Below are positions 45,805-54,613 of a stretch of DNA of 64,000 nucleotides, piece by piece. Each line of letters begins with the position of its first letter. Within the stretch, counting starts at the first letter, position 1. The stretch is from Ornithinimicrobium faecis (GTDB lineage: Bacteria; Actinomycetota; Actinomycetes; Actinomycetales; Dermatophilaceae), in assembly GCF_023923225.1 (NCBI RefSeq), contig NZ_CP099489.1, forward strand, positions 4,154,001 through 4,218,000, in the 5' to 3' direction. A model generated the notes under the pieces. That model saw only the letters and a list, made by a program, of their open reading frames with translations, did no database searches and was not told the DNA's origin. Both the position numbers and the translations under genes were made by a program.

Positions 45805-46563
45805 TCACCGGTCTCCTGTGGTGCTGCGGAGCAGGTGCAGCACGGTGACGTAGTGCTCGGTCACCGAGCCTGGTTGTGCTGCCGCGGCGGCCTGGACCGC
45901 ATCGAGCTCTCCCGGGTCCTGCCAGTCGCTGAACGTTGCGAACAGAGCGCGCAACTCGTGCGCGTCCAGGTCGATCTGCCACGGCCACTGCCAACTCCGG
46001 ACCAGGCGGAAGTTTCCCATCGCTTCCAGTTCCTCCACGCTCGGTCGGGGGTCCAGCGGGTCGTGGGGTCGGTCGCTCGGGCTGCGACGGGCGACGATCT
46101 CGCGCACAGCCTGCCGGAACGGCGTCCACACCCGCGGGTCGCCGTAGACCGTGCGCCATACGGCCATCAGCCCACTTGGCCCCAACGCCCGGTCGAGCCG
46201 GGGGAGCATCGTCGGCAGGTCGACCCAGTGCATCGACGTAGCTGCCACCACCGAGTCGAACGAGCGCGCCGGCAGGTCCACGTCCTCGATCCGGGAGACG
46301 ACGACGCTCGACTCGGGGCACGTCCGCCGGAGCCGGGCGGCCAGGCCGGGGCCTGGCTCGACCGCGACCACCGCACTTCCGCGACGGACGAGCTCCTTGG
46401 TGGCCTCACCACTGCCGGCCCCGATCTCCAGGATCCGCCGACCCGCCCCGATCACGCCGTGCTGGGCAAGGGTGTCGTACAGAACGCTCGGGTAGGGCGG
46501 GCGTGCCGACCCGTACGACGCGGCCACCGACTCGAAATGGTTCCCATCCCTCACCTGCACCAT
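45805..46563 (-). CDS. Class I SAM-dependent methyltransferase
   Basis: A 252-residue methyltransferase. SAM motif I is ILEIGAGSGEATKELVRRG (about residue 40), motif II is VVAVEPGPGLAARLR, and the motif IV region is SFDSVVAATSMHWVDLP. The N terminus NHFESVAASYGSARPPYPSV is typical of the type-11 small-molecule methylases. The start at 46563 diverges from the alpha/beta hydrolase gene with 33 bases between. It lies between right ends R1 and R2. Confidence 0.85.
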   Translation of the reverse strand: MVQVRDGNHFESVAASYGSARPPYPSVLYDTLAQHGVIGAGRRILEIGAGSGEATKELVRRGSAVVAVEPGPGLAARLRRTCPESSVVVSRIEDVDLPARSFDSVVAATSMHWVDLPTMLPRLDRALGPSGLMAVWRTVYGDPRVWTPFRQAVREIVARRSPSDRPHDPLDPRPSVEELEAMGNFRLVRSWQWPWQIDLDAHELRALFATFSDWQDPGELDAVQAAAAAQPGSVTEHYVTVLHLLRSTTGDR

Positions 46564-46596
46564 CCTGCCCCCAGCGCACAGGCCGGTCGTGTCAGA

Positions 46597-47310
46597 ATGC
46601 CCGTCGTGGACTCCGAGCACATCACAGCCGACGACGGCGTGTCCCTCCAGGTCCTGACGTGCGGTGCGGGGCCCGATGTCGTCGTCCTGTCGGGCGGCCC
46701 GGGAATGGTGCACTATCTCGCGGAGGAGTCGCTGGCACCTGACGGCTTTCGCTGCTGGTTCCCTGTCCCGCGAGGTGTTTCGCCCTCTGAAGGCGGTCCG
46801 CACGACATGGCTCGCGCGATCGAGGACCTGGAAGCGGTGCGCCAGGCCAACGGGATCGAGTCATGGATCGTGCTTGGCCACTCCTGGGGTTCAGATCTTG
46901 CCGTGCGCTACGCCCTCGACCACCCTCGTCGCGTCAGAGGCCTGGTCGGCATCGCCGGTCACGGGTTGCACCGCGACCGCGAGTGGTCCGCTGCCTACGA
47001 GGCGGGCAAGGCGGCAGCGCCCCGCATCGACGTCCCGTGGGTCCCCGAGGTGCACGCCGCGCTGTGGAGCTCCTTCAAGAAGTGGATCCACGAACCCACA
47101 CTGTGGCGCGATCTCGCCGACAGCGCTGTCCCCATGCGCTTCATCGCAGCCGGCGGCGACATCCGGCCGAACTGGCCGCTGCAGCAGCTCGCCGTGCTGG
47201 TCCCCGGAGGGTCTTTCGAGGTGGTGGCCGACGTGTCCCACGACTTCTGGACCACCGATCCCGAGCTGTGGCAGACGACCTGCACCACCGCATGCGACCA
47301 CCTGCTCTGA
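46597..47310 (+). CDS. Alpha/beta-hydrolase fold protein
   Basis: A 237-residue alpha/beta hydrolase. It has the oxyanion-hole region VVVLSGGPGMVHYL, the nucleophile elbow VLGHSWGSDLAVRYAL with Ser in GHSWG, and a late His in DVSHDFW. The GGPG motif is of the proline-iminopeptidase-like type, but the cap is short. The substrate is unknown. It is followed by a GrpB-family gene whose likely start overlaps its end, suggesting coupling. Confidence 0.82.
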   Translation: MPVVDSEHITADDGVSLQVLTCGAGPDVVVLSGGPGMVHYLAEESLAPDGFRCWFPVPRGVSPSEGGPHDMARAIEDLEAVRQANGIESWIVLGHSWGSDLAVRYALDHPRRVRGLVGIAGHGLHRDREWSAAYEAGKAAAPRIDVPWVPEVHAALWSSFKKWIHEPTLWRDLADSAVPMRFIAAGGDIRPNWPLQQLAVLVPGGSFEVVADVSHDFWTTDPELWQTTCTTACDHLL

Positions 47311-47954
47311 CTGACCGGACATCGGCGGCAGGCAGTGTCACCAGGCCGTGGGACGGTAAGGAGGTGGAGACCGACAGGCACTACCCCGCCGAGCGGGTGG
47401 TCTCGTATGACGCGCACTGGCCGAGCGCATATCGAGACTTCGCCGCCGGGCTGTTTCACGCCTTAGGCCTGGCATGGGAGGTCGAGCACGTTGGCTCGAC
47501 CTCCGTGCCCGGACTCGTGGCCAAGCCAGTCATCGACCTGGCATTGCGCCTCCCAGCAGAACAACCCCTGACACATGCTGCCAAGACCCTCGTGCGCGCG
47601 GGGTGGACAACACCGGTCAGCCTCGGCGACCACTGGGCCACATTCCACCTCCACGACCACGTGCGCACCGGGATCGGACACATCTTCACCGCTGACCAGT
47701 GGGACCAGGCCCACGTGCGGCTCTTCGCCCGTTGGCTCCGCGAGTATCCCGACGACCGCGACCGCTACGCACGGCTCAAGGTCGACCTCCTCGACCGCGG
47801 ACTCTGGGGCGGCGACTACACGGCAGCCAAGACCCGATTCGTCCACGAGATCGTGAACCGCGCCCGCGCCGAGGACGGACTTCCGCCCCTGACCCATCTC
47901 CGAGGGCGTGGCCGCTCGGAGTCGCGGTGCCCGGTGAGGATTCCGACAAGATAG
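47292..47954 (+). CDS. GrpB family (nucleotidyltransferase-like) protein
   Basis: About 220 residues. The GrpB/UPF0157 core is VVSYDAHWPSAYRDFA, EVEHVGSTSVPGLVAKPVID (with the HVGSTSVPG signature) and YARLKVDLLDRG. These are nucleotidyltransferase-fold proteins, sometimes fused to dephospho-CoA kinase. The start could be ATG 47292 (coupled, overlapping the upstream stop) or GTG 47364. The last residues (CPVRIPTR) are encoded by transposon right end R2, so the C terminus was altered by the insertion. Confidence 0.82.
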   Translation: MRPPALTDRTSAAGSVTRPWDGKEVETDRHYPAERVVSYDAHWPSAYRDFAAGLFHALGLAWEVEHVGSTSVPGLVAKPVIDLALRLPAEQPLTHAAKTLVRAGWTTPVSLGDHWATFHLHDHVRTGIGHIFTADQWDQAHVRLFARWLREYPDDRDRYARLKVDLLDRGLWGGDYTAAKTRFVHEIVNRARAEDGLPPLTHLRGRGRSESRCPVRIPTR

Positions 47955-48034
47955 TGACAACGCAAGTCGGTCACCTTCTTGTCAACATGCAGGCCAGCGC
48001 CCTGCCCGGATGACAGATCGTCGGGGAACCTACA
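47936..48034 (-). repeat. Transposon right end R2
   Basis: A 99-bp end: gaggattccgacaagatagt at the inner side, atgacagatcgtcggggaac plus ctaca at the tip. Outside bases gaggc nearly match gaggg outside the left end at 36948. Only 7 bases (gaggccg) separate it from the next left end. Confidence 0.82.
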
Positions 48035-48041
48035 GAGGCCG

Positions 48042-48116
48042 TGTAGGTTCCGGTGAAGTTGGCAGTAATCTCACCTATCTGACAGTGGCGTGTCAGTAGT
48101 CTCATCTATCTGTCAG
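48042..48116 (+). repeat. Left transposon end of element B with TnsB-type sites
   Basis: A 75-bp end. Two internal repeats read cagtaatctcacctatctga and cagtagtctcatctatctgt, each followed by cag. They give the clearest version of the putative TnsB site. Confidence 0.82.
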
Positions 48117-48133
48117 TGCGCCACGATGGACTC

Positions 48134-48871
48134 ATGGGCGGTCGCGAGGTCTCCTTGCGGTACTGCAACGGCGCCGGTGACGAGGTCACGACGACGTGGA
48201 GAGAAGCGCGTGCTGATCTGATCGTCGAGGGTCTTCCGGTTCGCATCCCGCCGTCCTACCGGGGGCAGGGGCACTACCCGGGACTGTTCTGGTCGGCGAC
48301 AAATCAGAGGACTCTGGTTTACGAGAGCCTGCTCGAGCTGGACCGGCTGTGGTTGGCGGACTTCGACCAGACCGTCGTAGGTATAGCAACCCAACCGTTC
48401 CAGATCACCGGCAGCGGCGCCGGCGCCCAGCCTTCGCATGTGCCAGATGTCCTCCTGGTCCATACCGACCGCGCGGTCACGTTGGTCGACGTGAAGCCGA
48501 CCGAGTTCCTGGAGAGGCCCGAGGTGCGGACCCAGTTCGACTGGACACGAGGGTTGTGCCGGGACAAGGGCTGGCGCTACGAGGTCTTCTCTGGGGGAGA
48601 TCCAGTCGTGCTGCGCAACATCAGGGCTTTGGCTGTCGGCCGTCGCCCCGAGCGACTACCTGGCGGTGTCCTCGATCAGGCGCGGGCGGTCCTCGCTCCA
48701 GGGGACGTCACCCTGAGCGAAGCAGTCGGTCGCAAGCCGGCGACTTGCGAGGACGTCTCGTGGCACGTGGCCATCCTTGGGTGCCTGTGGCGGGGTGAAG
48801 CATGGGCCGACCTCCGACGACCTTTGGGCACTAACACGGTGCTAACTCGCGCAGCGGTGGTGCCGGTGTGA
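48134..48871 (+). CDS. tnsA: TnsA-like endonuclease (element B)
   Basis: A 245-residue near-duplicate of the element A protein. It has the same active-site set: Glu in VYESLLELDRLWL, Asp in SHVPDVLLVH and DVK in TLVDVKPTE. Changes are scattered (GHYPGLFW for GNYPGLFW, GGVLDQ for AVVLDQ). The ATG at 48134 gives MGGREVSLRYC, equal in length to copy A. It overlaps tnsB by GTGA. It begins 17 bases inside the left end. Confidence 0.88.
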   Translation: MGGREVSLRYCNGAGDEVTTTWREARADLIVEGLPVRIPPSYRGQGHYPGLFWSATNQRTLVYESLLELDRLWLADFDQTVVGIATQPFQITGSGAGAQPSHVPDVLLVHTDRAVTLVDVKPTEFLERPEVRTQFDWTRGLCRDKGWRYEVFSGGDPVVLRNIRALAVGRRPERLPGGVLDQARAVLAPGDVTLSEAVGRKPATCEDVSWHVAILGCLWRGEAWADLRRPLGTNTVLTRAAVVPV

Positions 48872-50856
48872 GCCCGGAGAGCCTGGACGTGTCAGTCGGT
48901 GCGCGACTCTGGTGGCAGGGAAGTGCCTGGACGGTGGTCGAGCACGATGGCGTGGGCGTGCTTTTGCGTTCGGGCGACAGCTTCAAGAAGGTCCACGCGC
49001 CCTCGCTCGTCGGAATCGCGGAGGCTCTCGACGATCGGCCCGTCGAGGGCACTGACACAGAGTTAGACGCGATAGTTCTGGCGTCGCTGAGCCCAGTGCA
49101 GCGTGCGGAAGTTGACCGGCAGGCGAAGGTGTTCGACGAGCTTCTCCTCGCCTCTTGCGATACTCCCATCGATGACCGCTACCGGGCCGCCGCGGAGCGC
49201 CTCGGGATCTCCCTTCGCACCGCCTATCGACGAGGGCAGCGCTACAGCGAGAGGGGCCTCGTAGGGCTGATCGACACTCGCAGGCTCCAGCCTCGCCGGC
49301 CCACGGTCGACCCAAAGTGGGACGCCGCGTGCCTTGAGGTTCTCCACAGCTATCGAGACGCGTCGAACCCCACGATGAAGTCTGTGCTGGGCAAGACCAA
49401 TGCGCATTACCTCACCCAGGTCCCGGAGGGTACAGTTCCCTCGCGCGCGGTGGCCTACCGGCGCATTCGCGAGCTCGACAAGGGGCATTACACGTTCGGT
49501 GCCGCCAAGCAGCGCAGGTCGGTGGCCGAGCGACCGCAGGGCGTCATGGGTCGTCTGCGGGCGGACCGCCCTGGTCAGTACGTGGTGCTGGACACCACCC
49601 GCCTGGACGTGTTCGCGATGGAGCCGGTGACCGGTCGGTGGGTGAACACTGAATTGACGATCGCGAAGGACCTCTACTCCCGGTGCGTCCTCGGTTTGGC
49701 CCTGCGGGCTGTGTCGACCAAGGCGCAAGACGTGGCATCGGTGCTGTTTCAGGTGGTCACTCCGCAGCAGTGGGGGCCGACCGTTGACGGCACGGTCACG
49801 GCGCCCTACGTCGGTGTCCCGGACAACTTGATCACGATGACCACTGGTGCACTACCGGACACGATCGTGGTCGACCACGGCAAGGTGTACCTGTCTGGGC
49901 ACACCAAGGCCGTGTGTCACCGTCTCGGGATCAACATCCAGCCCGCGATCCCGCACAAACCGACGGACAAGCCGACCATGGAACGGTTCTTTCGGACGCT
50001 GCGCCAGCAGCTCTTGGAGCACCTCCCCGCTTACAAGGGCCCGGACGTCTACTCACGAGGTAAGGATGTGGAGGCCGAGGCGTTTTACTACGTCCCCGAA
50101 CTGGAGGCGATCATCCGCGAGTGGGTCGGGATCTACCACCACACCCCTCATCAGGGATTGTGCGACCCGAGGCTGCTGGAGGTGGACCTGTCCCCGGCAG
50201 AGATGTTCGCCAGGGGCGTCGCCGTCGCCGGGGTGCTACGCCTTCCGGCCAGCCAGGATCTGCGGATGGAGTTCCTCGACGTTGCCTGGCGCACGATCCA
50301 GCACTATGGCGTGGAGATCGACGGGCGGCGCTATGACGGCCCTGGCCTGAACCTGCACCGCGGAGTCCGTTCTCGACACGGTGGCGCCCACCCGGGCAGG
50401 TGGCCGATCATGGTCGACCGCGATGACGTCCGCACCGTCTTCTTCCAGGACCCGGACACCAAGTCCTGGCACGATCTGGTGTGGGAGCACGCCCCTGGCC
50501 TGGATGCCCCGTTCAGCGAAGAAGCAGCGGCCTACACCCGGCGTCTGAGCCTGAAGGAGGACCGTCACGTCGACCCGGGCGCCGCGTTGGCGGACCTGCT
50601 GCAGCGCTACAGCACGGGAGCGGTCACCGATAGGCGCGAGAAGAACCTCGCCCGTCGACTGGCCACCCAGCTCACTCACGAGCCTGGAGTGGGAGCGTCG
50701 ATGCTGGAGACAGCTTCCATACCGGGAGTCGTCGACCTCTTGGCTCACCTCGACCGCCGCCGGTCCAGACCCCAGGTCTCCGATGACCTGGACGTGTTCG
50801 AGCGCTACTACGCCGAGCACCCGGACTCGGTAGGGCTGGAAGTGTTCGACGAATGA
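48868..50856 (+). CDS. tnsB: TnsB-like DDE transposase (element B)
   Basis: A 662-residue transposase closely related to the element A copy. Catalytic residues are Asp242 (YVVLDTTRLDVF), Asp336 (DTIVVDHGKVYL) and Glu372 (KPTMERFFRTL), again DD35E. The N-terminal 150 residues, which bind transposon ends, differ more (LGISLRTAYRRGQRYSERGL) than the nearly identical catalytic core. That matches the small sequence differences between the two sets of ends. Confidence 0.92.
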   Translation: MSPESLDVSVGARLWWQGSAWTVVEHDGVGVLLRSGDSFKKVHAPSLVGIAEALDDRPVEGTDTELDAIVLASLSPVQRAEVDRQAKVFDELLLASCDTPIDDRYRAAAERLGISLRTAYRRGQRYSERGLVGLIDTRRLQPRRPTVDPKWDAACLEVLHSYRDASNPTMKSVLGKTNAHYLTQVPEGTVPSRAVAYRRIRELDKGHYTFGAAKQRRSVAERPQGVMGRLRADRPGQYVVLDTTRLDVFAMEPVTGRWVNTELTIAKDLYSRCVLGLALRAVSTKAQDVASVLFQVVTPQQWGPTVDGTVTAPYVGVPDNLITMTTGALPDTIVVDHGKVYLSGHTKAVCHRLGINIQPAIPHKPTDKPTMERFFRTLRQQLLEHLPAYKGPDVYSRGKDVEAEAFYYVPELEAIIREWVGIYHHTPHQGLCDPRLLEVDLSPAEMFARGVAVAGVLRLPASQDLRMEFLDVAWRTIQHYGVEIDGRRYDGPGLNLHRGVRSRHGGAHPGRWPIMVDRDDVRTVFFQDPDTKSWHDLVWEHAPGLDAPFSEEAAAYTRRLSLKEDRHVDPGAALADLLQRYSTGAVTDRREKNLARRLATQLTHEPGVGASMLETASIPGVVDLLAHLDRRRSRPQVSDDLDVFERYYAEHPDSVGLEVFDE

Positions 50857-51929
50857 GCGCGCCGACTCCGTGGGGGGCCTGGCTGGAGGAGTACGACACC
50901 GCCAGCTACCAGTTGTCCCGCAAGGCCGGGTGGGACGCCTTCGTCAACGCAGCGCCCAGGCCCAGGTTCGAGGTTCTCACCCGCGCCGAGATGCGGGCCC
51001 TGGACGAGGACACGCTCGCGGACTATAACGAGGCCCGGCGCGTGTGGAACGCCAACCCGCCGACGATCAAGACCCAGCAGTTGACTCGGGCCTTCCAGGT
51101 CCTGGAGCAGGTGATGGCCTCGGGCCGCCGCGACGGGGACAAGCTGCGCGGGTCCGCGGTCGTCGACGCCGAGCCGGGACTGGGCAAGACAACGATCGCG
51201 ACCAGGTTCGCCCGCGAGGTCCATCGCCGCGGGTACCGCCGCCATGGCCCGTTCACCGACGACGGCAGTCAGCGGCTGCCGGTCGCGTTCGTGCCGCTGG
51301 CCGCTGGGGTCACGTTGAAGGGGTTGAACCAGCAGATCCTGAAGTTCTACGACCATCCCGCCGCGGAGCGTGCGAATAACCGGACGCAACTGACCTCGCT
51401 GGCCGTGGACTGCGTCACGACCTGCGCGACGCGGCTTGTCGTGATCGATGACCTGCACTTCATCGACTTCCGGCACAAGAATGGTATCGAGGTGTCCAAC
51501 CATCTCAAGAGCCTGGCCAACGCGCTACCTGTCACATTCCTGTACGTCGGGGTGAATCTGATGGCTAAACGGTTCTTCGACGAGGGCATGGACGGTGAGC
51601 AGGCCGTCTACGCTCAGATGAGCCGACGGGCGACCCGGTGCCCGGTCACCCCGTTCAGCATCGACAATGACGCCGGCGCCCGCGCCTGGACCGACCTACT
51701 GTCCACCTTGGAGCGGCACCTCATCCTGGCCGATGGCGAACCGGGCATGCTCGTGGCCCAGGCCAAGGAGCTGCACCGCCGCACCCAGGGGCGGATCGCG
51801 TCCCTGACCAACCTCATCGACCGCGCCGCCTACCTGGCCATCGCCTCCGGGACCGAGTCCATCAACGCCGAGATCCTGGAGTCCGCCCTAACCGACAATG
51901 CCGCCCACCGCCTGGCCGGCACAGCCTGA
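50853..51929 (+). CDS. tnsC: TnsC/TniB-like AAA+ ATPase (element B)
   Basis: 358 residues, the same length as copy A and almost identical. It has Walker A VDAEPGLGKTTIATRFA and Walker B TRLVVIDDLHFIDF. Long stretches of DNA (for example 51280-51620 against 40190-40530) are nearly unchanged between copies. It overlaps tnsB by ATGA, and tniQ begins inside it. Confidence 0.9.
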   Translation: MSAPTPWGAWLEEYDTASYQLSRKAGWDAFVNAAPRPRFEVLTRAEMRALDEDTLADYNEARRVWNANPPTIKTQQLTRAFQVLEQVMASGRRDGDKLRGSAVVDAEPGLGKTTIATRFAREVHRRGYRRHGPFTDDGSQRLPVAFVPLAAGVTLKGLNQQILKFYDHPAAERANNRTQLTSLAVDCVTTCATRLVVIDDLHFIDFRHKNGIEVSNHLKSLANALPVTFLYVGVNLMAKRFFDEGMDGEQAVYAQMSRRATRCPVTPFSIDNDAGARAWTDLLSTLERHLILADGEPGMLVAQAKELHRRTQGRIASLTNLIDRAAYLAIASGTESINAEILESALTDNAAHRLAGTA

Positions 51930-53646
51930 CCCGCAGTCCGCAGGCCAAGGCCGCGGGCTACGGGGGGTGCCTGGCGGGTATGACATCAACCGGTGGCCGA
52001 TCGCGGTCCCACCAGCACCGGAGGAGCACCCCGTGAGTTGGTTGTGGCGGCTGGCCGACCGGTACGGCCTCTCTGCAGCAGCGACGTTGGTCGCTCTGGG
52101 CATACCCCGCGCCGCAGCATCCGTGCCCACGCTCGAGGAGCACCTGCGCGGCCACGGTGCCACCCTCACCGAGCGGCTCGGCCCGCACCACCCCTTCGGC
52201 AGCGAACGGTTCCCGGCTCAAGGCCCGGTCCTGGATGCCGAACTGGAGAGGTATGCACGGACCTATCGGACCGGGCGCACCCCCTCCCCCACGTTCCGCT
52301 ACTGCCCTCACTGCCTGACCGAGGAAGGCACATGGTCACGGTCGTGGCTGACCCGGCTGCCCGGCATCTGCCCCACCCACGAGGTGCTGCTCCTCATCTC
52401 CTGTCCGAGCTGCGAGAAAGTGCCGTTCAGCAAACCCTTCTGGCTGACAGTCACCAGCCCCCTCTGGGCCTGCCCGCAGGCCAGCGGCGAGCAACCCGAA
52501 CCACGACGACACCGACACCGCTGCGGCCAGGACCTGCGAGAAGCTCCCACCCACCGGCCGAGCGCTGATCAGGCCCACTGCCTGAGTGCCCTGAACGACA
52601 TGGCCACGGCCGGGGCAACCACTCCGCGATCCACCCTCACGGTGGCCGACATCCAGACGACCCACCGTGACCACCTTGACGCCATGTTCGAACTCGTCGA
52701 CGAACTCGTCGGTGTCAAGACGTCCCTCGCCCGCGACTGCGAACCTACGGACGATTTCGTCACCGCGGCACAGGTCGCGCTCTCGGTGCTGAACCAGCCC
52801 TCCGCAGATCAGGCTGCTGGGATGGCCGAGCAGCACGGCCTGCTGAACCCCGCGGGAAGGCACACACCGTTGCTCACCGACTCCCGGCTGCGGCGACGAC
52901 TGCATAACCCCCTCTTGGCTGCGATCCGCCTCCAGTCTCTCGCAACTTCGCTGTCGCCAACGGCGCAACTGACCTTCCGCACCGCCTCAGCCGTCCCGCG
53001 TTACCCCGCCCCGTACCCGCCCGGCGAGATGCAGGACTACCCGACGAACTGGCCCGGCCAGACCCGACTGGATTGGATCCCTCAACTCATCTGGCCAGGC
53101 GTGCTCACCCCGTGGATCGAGGACCAGAACATCCCTGCCCGCGCGGCCGCGTCCATGCTGCTGGCAAGAGTGGGCAGTACCCGGCCCTGGTCGCTCATCG
53201 CCTTGGATCTGGGCCTCCCAGCTGCTTTCGGCACCACCCCGCCAGCACTGGTCAAAGGCCTGCGCCGTACCGGACTTTGGGAGTCCTTCCTCGCGGCGCT
53301 GGACGATCTCGCCACCGCATTGGAGGACGATCCACCACCCATCGACTACTCCGCCCGCCGCTGGGCCGCCTGCACCCCCTTGCACATGTACGGGGCCATC
53401 AAACAGGCTCGCCTGATCTATGGAGAGTGCGACATCAGCGACGACCGCCACCTGGCCAGGAAGACCTGGGGGCTCTACACCGGCGGGCATGGTTCCTTCT
53501 TTCCCGGCACAGACATCTCCGGCCCCGTTGTTGAGGAAACCGAGCCCAGTCCGCTGGGCGACCGCATCACCAGATTCACGGCGGAAACCCTGCACCACCT
53601 GGCCGGGCAGCCCGACCATGGCCCGCTGGAGTGGCGCCCACCTTGA
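51898..53646 (+). CDS. tniQ: TniQ target-selection protein (element B)
   Basis: A 582-residue TniQ. The first 60 residues almost match copy A (QSAGQGRGLRGVPGGYDINR, WPIAVPPAPEEHPVSWLWRL), after which identity falls sharply. Zinc-binding segments are RYCPHCLTEEG, CPTHEVLLLISCPSC and RHRCGQDLREAP. C-terminal landmarks such as FRTASAVPRYPAPYPPG and PPIDYSARRWAA are kept. The ATG at 51898 overlaps the tnsC end, as in copy A. Divergence of this gene alone suggests a change in target recognition. Confidence 0.85.
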   Translation: MPPTAWPAQPDPQSAGQGRGLRGVPGGYDINRWPIAVPPAPEEHPVSWLWRLADRYGLSAAATLVALGIPRAAASVPTLEEHLRGHGATLTERLGPHHPFGSERFPAQGPVLDAELERYARTYRTGRTPSPTFRYCPHCLTEEGTWSRSWLTRLPGICPTHEVLLLISCPSCEKVPFSKPFWLTVTSPLWACPQASGEQPEPRRHRHRCGQDLREAPTHRPSADQAHCLSALNDMATAGATTPRSTLTVADIQTTHRDHLDAMFELVDELVGVKTSLARDCEPTDDFVTAAQVALSVLNQPSADQAAGMAEQHGLLNPAGRHTPLLTDSRLRRRLHNPLLAAIRLQSLATSLSPTAQLTFRTASAVPRYPAPYPPGEMQDYPTNWPGQTRLDWIPQLIWPGVLTPWIEDQNIPARAAASMLLARVGSTRPWSLIALDLGLPAAFGTTPPALVKGLRRTGLWESFLAALDDLATALEDDPPPIDYSARRWAACTPLHMYGAIKQARLIYGECDISDDRHLARKTWGLYTGGHGSFFPGTDISGPVVEETEPSPLGDRITRFTAETLHHLAGQPDHGPLEWRPP

Positions 53647-53658
53647 CTACAGCACACC

Positions 53659-54018
53659 GTGACCGAAGGCAGCAGCCGGATCCCGTCGCCGTCCGGCCGG
53701 AGCACAATCGGGATCGGCTATGAGCAGATCGCCCGCAGCATCGCCCTCGACGCCCTCGACCTGGGCCGAGCCCCGTCCGCAGGCTGGGTTGCCGCGCGCG
53801 TGGCCGAGCACGGCCTCCCCTGGGGCGAGTTCAACGAAGATGCCTGGCACCAAAGAATCTGGTGGCTCGCCAGCCACATGAAACCCGGCCGAGCCCCCAG
53901 CGACGACGAAGTCGTCGCCGTCCGTGTCCATCACTCGTTCGGCACCAGCAGCCGACGACTGCACCCCCTGCAACGGTGGAAGGACATCCTCGAAGGCACC
54001 GACGCAGTGGCAGGCTGA
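53659..54018 (+). CDS. Hypothetical protein after tniQ (element B)
   Basis: A 119-residue GTG-start frame, 12 bases after tniQ. It reads GYEQIARSIALDALDLGRAP then WVAARVAEHGLPWGEFNEDA, and looks like a soluble helical protein with a possible winged-helix region. It is unlike the small frame following tniQ in element A. Function unknown. Confidence 0.55.
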   Translation: MTEGSSRIPSPSGRSTIGIGYEQIARSIALDALDLGRAPSAGWVAARVAEHGLPWGEFNEDAWHQRIWWLASHMKPGRAPSDDEVVAVRVHHSFGTSSRRLHPLQRWKDILEGTDAVAG

Positions 54019-54155
54019 CCCGTCCAACGTCGGCGCGGCCGGGCTGGTGTGCTCGGCTGAGTATCGTGCTGTTGCGCACCTCCCGAAGAGTCTGCGAGTT
54101 GGATGGGCGCCGTTCCCGTCCCCGCTCAGCGAACTGGGCATACTGAATCCCCATA

Positions 54156-54613
54156 ATGCGGATTCAACGCGACACGGCCCGCATCATCCCGGTGAGTCCG
54201 CAAGGACGAGCGCTCCTACTTCGTGGGCATGACCCGGCAAGCACCAGATACTTCCTATTGGTTCACGATCGGTGGCCAGATCGAGGAGCCAGAGTCAGCA
54301 CGGAACACCGCCATTCGGGAGTTGAAGGAAGAGACTGGCATCGTCGCGACGGAGGACGACCTCATCGGCACCATCCACCCACGGTCAACACTCGTACGCC
54401 TTCAACGGCATCACGTACCACTCCCGATCCGTGTTCTTCGTACTACCAATCGCCGAGCGCACGATCCGGCCACACGGGCTACCCGGGGAGATCGTCACAG
54501 CGACCGGGTGGTGGGACGAGCACGGCATCCGGAACGCCCCGCTATCCAACCCCGAGATTGCGGACATCGTCAGCGAGGCTTTCTCACCAGCGGCTGCGCT
54601 GCATGGTGAGTAG
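54156..54613 (+). pseudogene. NUDIX hydrolase pseudogene, two frameshifts and an IS insertion
   Basis: Three successive frames carry one NUDIX protein. First MRIQRDTARIIPVSPQGRAL to about 54220; then YWFTIGGQIEEPESARNTAI with the NUDIX box RELKEETGIV to about 54395; then VFFVLPIAERTIRPHGLPGE through WWDEHGIRNAPLSNPEIADI to 54574. From 54575 the IS5-like element replaces the C terminus. Two frameshifts plus the insertion make it non-functional. Confidence 0.8.

Larger units (their letters stand above)
36948..48034. mobile_element. Tn7-like transposon A (TnsABC-TniQ), with an extra internal right end
   Basis: The left end starts TGTAGGTTCTC at 36948; the preferred right end finishes GGAACCTACA at 48034. 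A second right end finishes GAGAACCTACA at 45725 inside it. The five bases outside the left end (gaggg) match those outside 48034 (gaggc) at 4 of 5 positions, but not those outside 45725 (agcag), so I take 48034 as the outer boundary. It carries tnsA, tnsB, tnsC, tniQ and a cargo of small-molecule enzyme genes. No CRISPR array or cas gene is seen. Confidence 0.8.
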
